In this document: in pieces, positions 35,979 to 44,727 of the stretch
How positions within the stretch are numbered: position 1 is the stretch's first letter
Layout of the letters: each line of letters starts with the position of its first letter
From: Enterococcus sp. DIV0212c
Lineage (GTDB): Bacteria > Bacillota > Bacilli > Lactobacillales > Enterococcaceae
Reading direction: 5' to 3'
Length of the DNA stretch: 64,000 nucleotides
Assembly (NCBI RefSeq): GCF_017377505.1
Contig: NZ_JAFREN010000010.1
Span: 1-64,000, forward strand
Translations under genes and position numbers: made by a program
The notes under the pieces: generated by a model
Seen by the model: only the letters and a program-made list of their open reading frames with translations
The model's database searches: none
What the model was told of the DNA's origin: nothing

Positions 35979-36647
35979 TTACTTTTTATTATCTAAAGCA
36001 GCTTCATTGACATTGTACAGCTTGAATACTTTTTGCTCATACTCTTTTACCTTTTTAACATCTTCTTGGTACTCTTTTGCCAGATCAGGATTGTTATAAA
36101 TGTAGTTATAATTTCTCATAACATTTGTACCTAGCTCTTTCATGGCATTGTAATAGCGATTTAACGTTAATTGACCTTCTTGTGTATTTACGGTACTTGC
36201 TCTTTTCGTTCCATAACTTGCGATACTATTTGCAAGGTACCGCAAATTTGTTTCAGTCTTTTCTTGAGATTCTGCTGCACTACTCGCTTTACTCAATTCG
36301 TTATCAAAATCACTGATCAGATAATAGCCTTTCGCAATAGAATCAGAATCATCCGTGCTTAAGTTTATCGCTTGGTAATAAGCAGAATAGAACGCCCCAG
36401 CACCTAATAATAGACCTGTAAACAAAGAAATAATAGTCCCTGTCCGTTGACTTTTCTTTTGCTTGATCAACTTCTTTTTAGCCATACGGAGTTTCTTCTT
36501 CTTTTTCTTTGTTTTCGCTTTTCTTTTGCTTAAACTTTTTACCTTCGCTCCAGTTCTAATGGTTAAAAATAGAAAAAGAATGAAGAATAGGATGGCAAGG
36601 ACTGCCAACACTAATCCTATAATAAAAAACCAATCTAATGTTGTCAT
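35979..36647 (-). CDS. Membrane protein with Lys-rich linker and helical outer domain
   Basis: 222 residues. The start at 36647 is set by GGAGGGAAGG just upstream. One membrane helix (4-30), a strongly basic loop (35-70, KKKKKKLRMAKKKLIKQKK), a second membrane helix (72-90), and an outer helical domain of about 130 residues rich in Asn/Tyr. The basic loop matches in style the basic tail of the neighbouring signal-peptidase-like protein, 19 nt downstream. Both tails would lie at the inner membrane face. Family not recognised; part of the cluster 2 operon. Confidence 0.7.
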   Translation of the reverse strand: MTTLDWFFIIGLVLAVLAILFFILFLFLTIRTGAKVKSLSKRKAKTKKKKKKLRMAKKKLIKQKKSQRTGTIISLFTGLLLGAGAFYSAYYQAINLSTDDSDSIAKGYYLISDFDNELSKASSAAESQEKTETNLRYLANSIASYGTKRASTVNTQEGQLTLNRYYNAMKELGTNVMRNYNYIYNNPDLAKEYQEDVKKVKEYEQKVFKLYNVNEAALDNKK

Positions 36648-36675
36648 GATCCTTCCCTCCAATTATTTTCCAGCA

Positions 36676-37761
36676 TTATTTACTTAGCCCTTGCTCTTTT
36701 TTTATTTTACGACGTTCTGCTTTTTTAGAAGCTTCTCTCTTTTTACGAATCGCACGAATAATGAAGAAAATAACCAAAATAACCACGAATAACCCAACAG
36801 CGGTACCAATGATCAATAACCAGTTCGTCCCTTTTTCTTGTAGCAATCCAACGTCTTCACGGTTAAACTTATCTGCTTCTTCTGTCGTGATTTCAAAATC
36901 TTCCATCCACTCCCATTTTTTACTACCGGAAGTTGCCAATATATGGGCGCGATATTTGCCTGAAACCATTTTTTCCCCTTGCATACTTACAGGGAATGTC
37001 ATATTAGAATTTGGCGCCATCCGCATGGAAGATTTCTTCGTTTCGTAAAGGACTTCCTCGCTTTTATCAGATGTGATTTGCGCTTCCATAGACAAATTAT
37101 CTAAAAAGTTTGCTTTAATATTAGAAACATCTACATAGACAACATTACGTGCATTCGATTGTCCTGCATTGACTTTGTTCAAATTCAATTCTGGTTCTAC
37201 TTTAGCATCGGTCTCTTGTAAAACCATTGCAATAACATAGGCATATTTGTTAATGACATTCGCGCCATTTTGTGTTTTTTGATCCTCATCATCGGCTTTT
37301 TTTAATTGAATACCACCGACGATCACCCCATCATAAGAAGCTTGAGGCATTGTTATTTCTATGTCTAATGTTTTTTCAGAGTTTGCCGGTAATACTACTT
37401 TTTCTGGGGCTTTCACCACATCCACAAAATCATATTTTAGCGAGGCATCTTTTTTTAGATTAATCGGGCCATATTCTAAAACTCCGTTCATATTCGTTTT
37501 AGCACCATTCAGGCTTGTTTCGACGGTTATTTCTTTGTCTCTTGGATTTTTCAGTAATACTTGTACCTTTTGTTTTTGACCTGATGCCATTTTTAAATCA
37601 AAATAGCCAGCCTCTTTTTGTTGATTTTCAGGAAATTTTATTTCATAAACAAATCCTGTTGCACCGCCTGCTTCTTGAGCAAGGCTAGTCGTTGACCATG
37701 CGCTAAGTGTAATAATTGAAATGAGAACAGTTGTTACTATGTATGTTAGTTTATTTTTCAT
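36676..37761 (-). CDS. DUF916/DUF3324 WxL-interacting protein (cluster 2)
   Basis: 361 residues. Start at 37761 with GAAGGA about 7 nt upstream. Signal peptide (1-30), DUF916 (about 38-165, FVYEIKFPENQQKEAGYFDLKMASGQKQKV), DUF3324 (about 175-305), membrane helix (315-340) and basic tail. Very close in wording to the 24742 protein of cluster 1 (GYYDLLMKAGQTQ versus GYFDLKMASGQKQ), so the two clusters share ancestry. It is expected to bind the WxL proteins encoded just upstream. Confidence 0.92.
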   Translation of the reverse strand: MKNKLTYIVTTVLISIITLSAWSTTSLAQEAGGATGFVYEIKFPENQQKEAGYFDLKMASGQKQKVQVLLKNPRDKEITVETSLNGAKTNMNGVLEYGPINLKKDASLKYDFVDVVKAPEKVVLPANSEKTLDIEITMPQASYDGVIVGGIQLKKADDEDQKTQNGANVINKYAYVIAMVLQETDAKVEPELNLNKVNAGQSNARNVVYVDVSNIKANFLDNLSMEAQITSDKSEEVLYETKKSSMRMAPNSNMTFPVSMQGEKMVSGKYRAHILATSGSKKWEWMEDFEITTEEADKFNREDVGLLQEKGTNWLLIIGTAVGLFVVILVIFFIIRAIRKKREASKKAERRKIKKEQGLSK

Positions 37762-37792
37762 AAAATTTCCTTCTTCCATTTAAGACTATAAA

Positions 37793-37830
37793 CAAGGCCA
37801 CTGATCCCTTTTTTAGGAACCAGTGCCTTG
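37793..37830 (-). terminator. Hairpin inside the cluster 2 operon
   Basis: CAAGGCCACTG pairs with CAGTGCCTTG (one bulge). It lies between the 37874 WxL gene and the DUF916 gene. A weak T-tract on the minus strand suggests partial termination or mRNA stabilisation. Confidence 0.5.
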
Positions 37831-37873
37831 AGTATTAACTATTTTTACTTTGATTCTATTTTACTTTTAATGA

Positions 37874-38701
37874 CTAAGCTTCTGGTGTTTCAGGAGCAAC
37901 TGGTGCTGGAGTGTACTCGATTGACCAAGTAATATCCGCAACATATTTCCCTTTAACGATATTTTGTCCAGCTGGAACCATCAATTCAACTGAAGAATCT
38001 GCCACACCAGTAGAAACTTCCCCTAATGTATTTTCTTTATCCTCTGTTGATGTTCCGAATTCAGCGTAGAATGTACCTAAGCCTTTAGCACCTGTTGAAT
38101 CAGAATTATCAAGCACAACTTGGCTAAGTCCATCTTGAGTTAACGTTAGGCTCTCAGGACGTTTTGTAGGCCAGTTTTCTTTACCCATTTCTGAGTTTAA
38201 GAACCCATTAGAATAAGAAATTGTTGCATTGTTTAATGTATTTGAACCGTTTGTGAATTGTTTAGTCATCGCTGCTTTGATTTGGTATGTGTGGTCATTT
38301 CCTGCACGTTTGTCCGTCCATTGTACATAGTTACCACGAGTCATTGTTGTTCCATCCGTTAACGTTAACGTAATTGGTTTCGCGTAATCAGTTGTTGGTT
38401 CTGGTGATACACCAATTTTTTGGTTAGGGAAAGTTAAATTAGAGACAACGTCGATTGTGATAGGTCCGCCATCAGGGTTTACTGTGATATCTGGGTTTTT
38501 TTCTGGATCTGGATCAATAGTTTCTCCATCTGGAATTTCTGGATCTCCTGGTAAGTTTGCATCATTATCTTCTTCGTATGTTACTTCACCGTGACCAACT
38601 AATGTTTTTGGTTCTGTTTCGGCATTTGCCGCCATTGGTGCTAAAGCTCCTGTTGTGATTGCTGCTACTACTGCTACTGAACATAATGTTTTGAATTTCA
38701 T
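37874..38701 (-). CDS. WxL domain protein with altered first motif
   Basis: 275 residues: signal peptide (1-28), an acidic Pro/Asp linker (about 40-75, DPEIPDGETIDPDPEKNPD) and a WxL domain. The distal motif is intact (ADITWSIEYTP), but the proximal WxL has Tyr in place of Trp (HTYQIKAAM), which the DNA confirms. Both motifs are reported to matter for wall binding, so its attachment may differ. AGGAGG stands before the ATG. Probably co-transcribed with the 38734 gene. Confidence 0.88.
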   Translation of the reverse strand: MKFKTLCSVAVVAAITTGALAPMAANAETEPKTLVGHGEVTYEEDNDANLPGDPEIPDGETIDPDPEKNPDITVNPDGGPITIDVVSNLTFPNQKIGVSPEPTTDYAKPITLTLTDGTTMTRGNYVQWTDKRAGNDHTYQIKAAMTKQFTNGSNTLNNATISYSNGFLNSEMGKENWPTKRPESLTLTQDGLSQVVLDNSDSTGAKGLGTFYAEFGTSTEDKENTLGEVSTGVADSSVELMVPAGQNIVKGKYVADITWSIEYTPAPVAPETPEA

Positions 38702-38733
38702 GTGTGTTTCCTCCTAGTTTTTATGTGTGTTTT

Positions 38734-39540
38734 TTATGGTAACTCGGCTAATATCCAAGTTAACTCGGTTTGATATTGTACAGGATGGATTTTTACGGCA
38801 TCCGGTACAGATAAAAAGATGGCTTTATTTCCTTGAACTTGCTGATTTTCAAAGTTCTCATCTAAGATCGGCTGATTGTTTTCATCAAGCTTAGGAAAAA
38901 GTGTGTTTGGTTGCTCGTGACTATTTTCTTCAGACGCACCGAAAGAAATAATCCACGTTCCTTTTCCCTGATCTTGTGCAGCAGAGGCTACTGGAAAGGT
39001 TGTTCCAGGTGCATTCAATTGAATAATATCTTTACTGAGTTGGGGCGATTTTTCTTGAGTATACGCGGTATTTGCCCACGCTTTATCAAAAGATAAGACT
39101 GCCCCTCTCAATTCTTTTTCTGTATTCTCTTGAATAACATCATTTTTAAATTGGTATTCTTGCCGAACTTGAAGCGTCCAGCCCGAAGCTTCTGCTCTAG
39201 AATCTGTCACTTGCAAGAAGTTGCCTCTGGCAGCTGTTCCATCATGAAATAGTTGCGCATTCACGTAAAAATTGCGGTCTGTTTCAGTTATTTTACTTCT
39301 ACCAAAATTAAACGTTGATGCAAAATCAAATCTAAGCTCTCCGTCTGTTGAAGGTCCTGGACCTGGATCAACAGGTTTGACTGGATTTTCTGGATCGATT
39401 GGCTCTTTGGGATGTTCTCCAGTGTATTCAACCGTTCCATGCCCGGTCACCTTGCTTTCTTCTGCCAAAGCAACGTTCTTCATTCCTACGATTGCTACAA
39501 GTAACATGCCGGCAGTCAAAATCAATGGTTTCTTTTTCAT
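38734..39540 (-). CDS. WxL domain surface protein
   Basis: 268 residues: signal peptide (1-26), a Pro-rich linker (PKEPIDPENPVKPVDPGPGP, about 44-63) and a WxL domain with both motifs (SGWTLQVRQEYQF and ELTWILAELP at the C-terminus). Its ATG overlaps the TGA of the upstream YPSTG gene (ATGA), indicating coupled translation. It has the same layout as the 37874 protein, probably by duplication. Confidence 0.92.
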   Translation of the reverse strand: MKKKPLILTAGMLLVAIVGMKNVALAEESKVTGHGTVEYTGEHPKEPIDPENPVKPVDPGPGPSTDGELRFDFASTFNFGRSKITETDRNFYVNAQLFHDGTAARGNFLQVTDSRAEASGWTLQVRQEYQFKNDVIQENTEKELRGAVLSFDKAWANTAYTQEKSPQLSKDIIQLNAPGTTFPVASAAQDQGKGTWIISFGASEENSHEQPNTLFPKLDENNQPILDENFENQQVQGNKAIFLSVPDAVKIHPVQYQTELTWILAELP

Positions 39541-39905
39541 TTATCTGCCTCCTGTTCTTTTTTACGTTTCTTAAAGAAAAGGAACAGTGCGATAGCAACT
39601 AGAGCAATTCCGCCAATCCCTATTGAGCCTTTGATAATTTCTCCCGTGGAAGGATATCTTCCAACAGGTTTTACTACCTTAGGTTCAGATGAACTAGACA
39701 GCGTTGGTTTTGAAGATTCTGTTGTTGATTCATACGGTGGTTCCGTTGTTGGCTCAGTCGAGTCTTCATAGAACGTAATGATTCCTTCAGTCGTTACTTG
39801 TCCCCCATTTTGGTTTTCAGCTGCATTCACAGTTGTTGAAAACTGCGTGACTATCATCAGACCCATGATAGAAGATAGCAAGATAGGTAATACTTTTTTA
39901 TTCAT
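39537..39905 (-). CDS. Short sortase-type protein with YPSTG motif
   Basis: 122 residues: signal peptide (1-28), a Thr/Ser/Glu-rich stretch (TEPTTEPPYESTTESSKP), then YPSTGE (about residues 83-88), a hydrophobic helix and a basic tail (FFKKRKKEQEADK). It is the counterpart of the LPSTG protein in cluster 1. The first residue of the sorting motif is Tyr (codon TAT) rather than Leu, so it may suit a different sortase or be sorted poorly. It ends in a 4-nt overlap with the next gene. Confidence 0.85.
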   Translation of the reverse strand: MNKKVLPILLSSIMGLMIVTQFSTTVNAAENQNGGQVTTEGIITFYEDSTEPTTEPPYESTTESSKPTLSSSSEPKVVKPVGRYPSTGEIIKGSIGIGGIALVAIALFLFFKKRKKEQEADK

Positions 39906-39923
39906 ACTTTTCTCCTCTACTTT

Positions 39924-42900
39924 TTATGGATTTGCTGATGGTGGTCCTGCGACTAATTCCCAAACGATGGTTGCTTCATATTTACCAGCATCTACCGATT
40001 GACCGGATTCTACTTTTAATTTGAAGCCATCCCCTTCTGGTGACCAAGTACCACTGATATTATACGAATCACTGTTAGCATTTTTACGTGAGATAATCGG
40101 TTGTGAGGCACCCATTAAAGTGATTTCATCATTTTGGTGTACATAACGAATCGCTCTAGGGATATAGGTACTCGGATCATCAACTTTAGCTAATTCTTTT
40201 TCTAAACGAGCATTCAATGTCCATGTTTCTTGAACTGCACGGCTATCTTTCACGACTAAATCGCCACCTTCATAAGAAGGATTATTGATTTTTGTTCCTT
40301 TAGGACTGAATTTAGTTGCTCCAAAATTAATAGTTTTGGGCGCCGAAACAAGTTCTAGAATACCGAAAATGCTTCCACCTGGATTATTAACGTTTGCGGC
40401 TTTAGAAAATACCTCGTGGACTCGGTTAGGATCATCGGGTCCTTCTATGAATTCCCCTGATTCTCTCGGTGAAAAACCAGTTGCTGTTCCCACGTTATTG
40501 ATTACTTTACCGACGGCTGATTGCTGAACCTCTGTTTTGAACGTTACCGTAGCAGACGCTCCAGCTTTCAAGTTTCCGACATTGACTGTTAATAAACGAG
40601 TATCTGCATCATAGGTAAAATCCGTTTCCGTTGCCGCAGTTCCATTAATCGTTACTGCGGCTGTAGCTGGATCAAATTTTAATCCATCTGGAATTGTATC
40701 TTTTATAGTGACTTTATTCCAGACTGCATCAAGAGTAGTTGGTTTCCCATTCGTCGTTTTCAGTGTATACGTTAGGATATCGCCGACTTGTGTAGTTTTA
40801 CCACCAGTTGAAAGAACCGTTTTTTCCATTAATGGTTTATCCGGTAATATATCTTCTACTGTATATTTCACAACACCTTTAAAGACAGCATCATGATACT
40901 TTAAATCTGTATACGGGTTGATATTACCATTTGCAGTATTTGTTATTGGCGGCTTGATCAAACCAATCGAGTCGTAAAGTTCAGGTTTAACCCCTGCCGT
41001 AGAAGTAATTTGAGCAGCAATATGCTGCTTCGCATCGTCAGCAAGATAGACACTCAATTCTTTTGTTTTATCAACATAGTTTGGTAAATTAAATGTCCAA
41101 GAACCATCCTTTCCAACAGTTGACGTCCCTAACGAAGTCCCAGTATCTTTGTCACCGGTATCGTAGTAAACATGAACCGTTGCACCAACTTCGGCCCCTG
41201 TTCCTGAAAGAACTTTTGTTGCATTATTCAGTTTAGTATCTTTCAACTTTGTTGGCGTTGGCGGTGTTACATCTAGAACAGTCCGCTTAGGAGCAGTTAA
41301 ATCTTTTGCTTCACTGATATGTGCTTTCCCAGAAGTCTTATCTCCTCGCCAAGCTTCAAGTACTTCTAGTTTTTGCCCTTTTTTCAGAAAGTCAGCTTTG
41401 GGTTGAGTATCTAATCTAAAAATACCACTACGTAAATCATCACCATAGACTGAAATACCGCCCAATCCAACAGATTCTTCAACGACAGTCCCTGTAGTTG
41501 TATACAACAATGTATTATTTTCATCATATACTCCAACAGCAACTGAGACTTCACCAGTAAACGCATCACGATTGCTATCTTGTTTCCCTTCTGGAATTCC
41601 GATATGTCCCCAGATATATTTATCAGCATCTGTTGGCATTCGTAGCTCATCAATAACCGCATTTTGATTATTCCCATTCAAACGAGTGTACTTAGGCATA
41701 CCTCCGTCTTTGTTAAATCCTGTAGTAACTTCAGAATCTGTGCCGCTACCAATTGTTCCAAAGTTAGCACCAGTCAATGCGATATCAGCAAGAACGAATG
41801 AACGCATAGGATTACCAGTTATATCATTGGCACCAGCCACCCACACAGAAATATCTGAATGTAAGCTTTGGAATGTAGAGCCTGCACTAGTATCGAAAAT
41901 CAATCCACCACTAGGTCTTGTATTCACAAAATCAAAATACTTCAACGAGTCAAACTCCGCTTTTAAATTCCCTGCATTAAAAATACCAGATGTAGCTGTT
42001 CTTGTTTGTCCACGTGCAACAAAATAAGCACCTGCCCCAGCTGAAATAGACATATTCAACCCTTTAGCATCAATGGCAGCACCATTTGTTGCTTGGATAT
42101 CAACCGAAGAATCTTCATCTTTTACTACAAATGAATCCGGTGTTGCACCACCATCTGTGTAAAGAATCCCTTGATTCCCTCCATCGCCACCTGGATCAAT
42201 CGGTGTTCCTGAGCCATGACTTACTAAAGTGAAATCAGATCCACCTGACACATTTATAGAGTTACCACCACCATACATACGAATACCTGGTGCTGTTCCA
42301 CTCTCTTTCACCATTTTGATTTCTGATTGTCCTTCAATATTAAACTGCATATTTCCTCGTAGTCTAAAACGAATCATCGCAGCCCTCACATAATTATTGT
42401 CTCCAGTTTGACGGATATTCAATAACGACTTGTTCTTAACGTTGAAAACTCCGCCTAAACTCTGCATATTGATTGCAGAGGTATTTTCTGTATAGATATC
42501 TAGCAGAGCTTCATTCAAAACATTGATCGTAGAAGCATTGGCGTCGATATTGATCAAGCCCGTATTAGAAAGATCTTGTTTTCCGTTTCCTCTAATTTTC
42601 ATTTCAGTGCCAGCACCTTCGATGGTCATATGCACTTCTCTTGTGGACTGAATCGGCTGACCATGGTTACCTGTACCAGTACCTTTCATACTAGAAAGCA
42701 ATACTTTTGATTGTTTATCTACTATAAAACTAGCATCAGCATTAGAAGCTGCTGTAATTTGATAGAAACGTTCAGAGTTACTATCAACTTTCGACTGATT
42801 TGTGATTGAAAAATTTTTGGCTACTACAGCTCCAGTACTTGAAGTTGAATCAAAGTAAAGATCAACATTATCAAAAATCACCGTTGCACCGTTCATGTTT

Positions 42901-43481
42901 GCAAGTACAGAAGAGTTACCATCTGATGAACTTATCTTATTCGTTAAAACAAGTGTGCCGCTTCCAGAAGCTAAATAGTTCGTTCCTGTGTATTCCAAAT
43001 CAGAAATTGTTAGTTTTCCAGCTGCACCAATATTAAAATATCTTGCCCCAAAACCAAGCACATGATTATTTCCATTAATCACCAGATCCCTACTAATTGC
43101 CGGCAATGCCGCTCCAGAGGTAAAATCTGCAGTAATATTTATTCTATCAATCGTTGTATCTCTTACAGCAGCTATTAAAGCAGTCCAACTCGCCACATTG
43201 CTTTCCTTTATTGGTGTTGGCAACACTGCAAAAGGTACCGCATAATTTTTAACACTTCTATCTTGTGCTTCTAAATCAATTGATTCTTTCGTATTCAATA
43301 ATTTATCCGACAAAAATTGATCACTAATAGAGGGTGAAATTATCTTACTGTTGGAATCAGTTGTATTTACAGAGTCATTTGCCTTGATTACCGAAGAGTC
43401 TCTAAGAACACCAAACGCCACAATTCCGATCACCATACTTATAACACTGGTAAAAAGAATCTTTTTATTAACTTTCAACAT
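39924..43481 (-). CDS. Large WxL adhesin with beta-helix and DUF11 domains
   Basis: 1185 residues. The start at 43481 is set by AAAGGAGG 5 nt upstream. Signal peptide (1-30). Residues about 85-560 form a pectate-lyase-like beta-helix adhesin region with many short repeats (TISDLEYTGTNYLASGSGTLVL, NVLNEALLDIYTENTSAINMQS). About 750-840 is an Ig-like module (GTGAEVGATVHVYY). About 885-1020 is a DUF11/isopeptide-type domain (TQVGDILTYTL, NKVTIKDTIPDGLKFDP). The C-terminal 140 residues form the WxL domain with both motifs (ETWTLNARL, ATIVWELVAGP). Likely host or matrix adhesin; ligand unknown. First gene of the cluster 2 operon. Confidence 0.92.
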   Translation of the reverse strand: MLKVNKKILFTSVISMVIGIVAFGVLRDSSVIKANDSVNTTDSNSKIISPSISDQFLSDKLLNTKESIDLEAQDRSVKNYAVPFAVLPTPIKESNVASWTALIAAVRDTTIDRINITADFTSGAALPAISRDLVINGNNHVLGFGARYFNIGAAGKLTISDLEYTGTNYLASGSGTLVLTNKISSSDGNSSVLANMNGATVIFDNVDLYFDSTSSTGAVVAKNFSITNQSKVDSNSERFYQITAASNADASFIVDKQSKVLLSSMKGTGTGNHGQPIQSTREVHMTIEGAGTEMKIRGNGKQDLSNTGLINIDANASTINVLNEALLDIYTENTSAINMQSLGGVFNVKNKSLLNIRQTGDNNYVRAAMIRFRLRGNMQFNIEGQSEIKMVKESGTAPGIRMYGGGNSINVSGGSDFTLVSHGSGTPIDPGGDGGNQGILYTDGGATPDSFVVKDEDSSVDIQATNGAAIDAKGLNMSISAGAGAYFVARGQTRTATSGIFNAGNLKAEFDSLKYFDFVNTRPSGGLIFDTSAGSTFQSLHSDISVWVAGANDITGNPMRSFVLADIALTGANFGTIGSGTDSEVTTGFNKDGGMPKYTRLNGNNQNAVIDELRMPTDADKYIWGHIGIPEGKQDSNRDAFTGEVSVAVGVYDENNTLLYTTTGTVVEESVGLGGISVYGDDLRSGIFRLDTQPKADFLKKGQKLEVLEAWRGDKTSGKAHISEAKDLTAPKRTVLDVTPPTPTKLKDTKLNNATKVLSGTGAEVGATVHVYYDTGDKDTGTSLGTSTVGKDGSWTFNLPNYVDKTKELSVYLADDAKQHIAAQITSTAGVKPELYDSIGLIKPPITNTANGNINPYTDLKYHDAVFKGVVKYTVEDILPDKPLMEKTVLSTGGKTTQVGDILTYTLKTTNGKPTTLDAVWNKVTIKDTIPDGLKFDPATAAVTINGTAATETDFTYDADTRLLTVNVGNLKAGASATVTFKTEVQQSAVGKVINNVGTATGFSPRESGEFIEGPDDPNRVHEVFSKAANVNNPGGSIFGILELVSAPKTINFGATKFSPKGTKINNPSYEGGDLVVKDSRAVQETWTLNARLEKELAKVDDPSTYIPRAIRYVHQNDEITLMGASQPIISRKNANSDSYNISGTWSPEGDGFKLKVESGQSVDAGKYEATIVWELVAGPPSANP

Positions 43482-43557
43482 TTTTCCTCCTTTCCTCAAA
43501 AATGAGTGTGCCGTATATTTAGACACATTTATTTCAATTTTTTCTTTTCAATTCTAT

Positions 43558-43572
43558 TCGTCAACTTGACGA
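43558..43572. promoter_or_regulatory. Palindrome upstream of the cluster 2 operon
   Basis: TCGTCAACTTGACGA is a 15-nt palindrome (7-bp arms, one central base), about 77 bp before the start of the large WxL gene. It is a candidate operator; the binding protein is unknown, the adjacent winged-helix regulator being the first suspect. Confidence 0.45.
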
Positions 43573-43639
43573 GAATATGATTACAGAAAAAAATGAAAAC
43601 AGTTTTTAAATGTTGGTATTTTAGAGCTTTGCGCTCCTA

Positions 43640-44359
43640 TTAAGTAATCAACATATACCCTTTCGAACGAATTGTTTTAATGTACTCATTTGTACTATCA
43701 TCGCCTTCAAGTTTCCTACGCAAATGGTAAATGATGTTAGCTACACGATATTGTTTATCTTCGTCTTCGCCACTCCAGACATTCTTATAAATTTCTTCGT
43801 AGGTCAATGCCTGCCCTGCATGATTACTTAACAATTCAATTGTCCTAAATTCAAGTTTAGTCAAACTTACTTCTTGATTTCCATTTAATATAACGCTGAA
43901 ATTAGAATGAATAAGTTCAACTTTCTTTTTCGGTGCGGTTGACTCTTGAAGTAGCGGATTTACCTGCCCTTCAAAAACTTTCTGTTTTTTTTCAGCAAAA
44001 CGTTTCAAATTTCCGCATATAAATAAAGAAAGCTCGTCCGAATCAATTGATGTATTGATGATTCCGTCTGCTCCTAACTTCATATACACGATTCTCGCAG
44101 ATTTATCTGTGTTTTTAGATAATACCCACAGTAGGGCTGATGTTTGTTCTCGAATTTTTATAATAGATTCGCACACTATACTCATTTGATTTTCAGTTTC
44201 TGCTTCTTCAATAATAAGTGCATCTAGTTCATTCGTAGTGATATTCCATTTTTGTTTATCTTTTAGATAACAAACATTACATTTCGTTTCTTTCAACGCT
44301 TCTATGTATGTACTATTGTCTAGCTCAGTATTCGAAGATATTATCCCAATATTATACAT
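43640..44359 (-). CDS. Winged-helix regulator with pseudo-receiver (WxL cluster 2)
   Basis: 239 residues. Start at 44359 with GGAGGGG 10 nt upstream. Residues 1-120 are a degenerate receiver: DALIIEE puts Glu51 where the phospho-Asp belongs, and MKLGADGIINT lacks the usual Lys. Residues 140-239 form an OmpR-type winged helix (EVSLTKLEFRTIELLSNHAGQALTYEEIYKNVW, ending IKTIRSKGYML). Clearly paralogous to the 29217 protein. It lies directly before the cluster 2 operon, same strand, 158 nt apart, and is the natural candidate for its control (inference). Confidence 0.88.
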   Translation of the reverse strand: MYNIGIISSNTELDNSTYIEALKETKCNVCYLKDKQKWNITTNELDALIIEEAETENQMSIVCESIIKIREQTSALLWVLSKNTDKSARIVYMKLGADGIINTSIDSDELSLFICGNLKRFAEKKQKVFEGQVNPLLQESTAPKKKVELIHSNFSVILNGNQEVSLTKLEFRTIELLSNHAGQALTYEEIYKNVWSGEDEDKQYRVANIIYHLRRKLEGDDSTNEYIKTIRSKGYMLIT

Positions 44360-44493
44360 GTCTATTTTCCCCTCCATATTCTATGTTTTATTAATTTTTT
44401 CCTATCTTCAATCGTTATATTTGCAGTAATATAAAATAGTTTTTATACTAGTTAAAATTAGGTATTAGACTGTCTATAGCTCTTCCTGAGTAC

Positions 44494-44520
44494 TTCCTGT
44501 TTTTCAGTAAAACAGGAAAT
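44494..44520 (+). repeat. 27-nt inverted repeat flanking the recombinase, copy 1
   Basis: The 27 nt are the exact reverse complement of 46077-46103. Each copy is itself a near-palindrome (TTCCTGTTTT and AAAACAGGAA arms around TCAGT), which gives the site a direction through its centre. Confidence 0.9.
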
Positions 44521-44562
44521 TGAACGTGAAGTATTAGTTTTATATGGGTTATACTGCTCTGT

Positions 44563-44581
44563 TGACGGCTAATCTGACGGC
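44563..44581 (+). repeat. Paired TGACGGC direct repeats, downstream side
   Basis: TGACGGC at 44563 and again at 44575 (12 bp apart). The same pair with the same spacing and direction recurs at 45854-45872 on the other side of the recombinase. They look like arm-type binding sites for the integrase N-terminal domain. Confidence 0.75.
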
Positions 44582-44727
44582 GAACAAAAAGAAAAAACCA
44601 TCTCTTTCAAAAACTGAAAAAGTTGGCTTTAAAGAAATTGTTCAAAATAAATTTTACGTAACGCGTGTTATAAAAAAGAAAATGAGTAGTTTTTACTCAA
44701 TAAAACAAAAAAAACATAAGATAAACA

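Larger units (their letters stand above)
44360..44727. other. Region between regulator and recombinase, with recombinase sites
   Basis: 368 nt. It contains the 27-nt inverted repeat copy (44494-44520) and the paired TGACGGC repeats (44563-44581). The doubled CTTCCTG (44482-44488 and 44493-44499) is also notable. The regulator promoter must lie here too. Confidence 0.55.
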
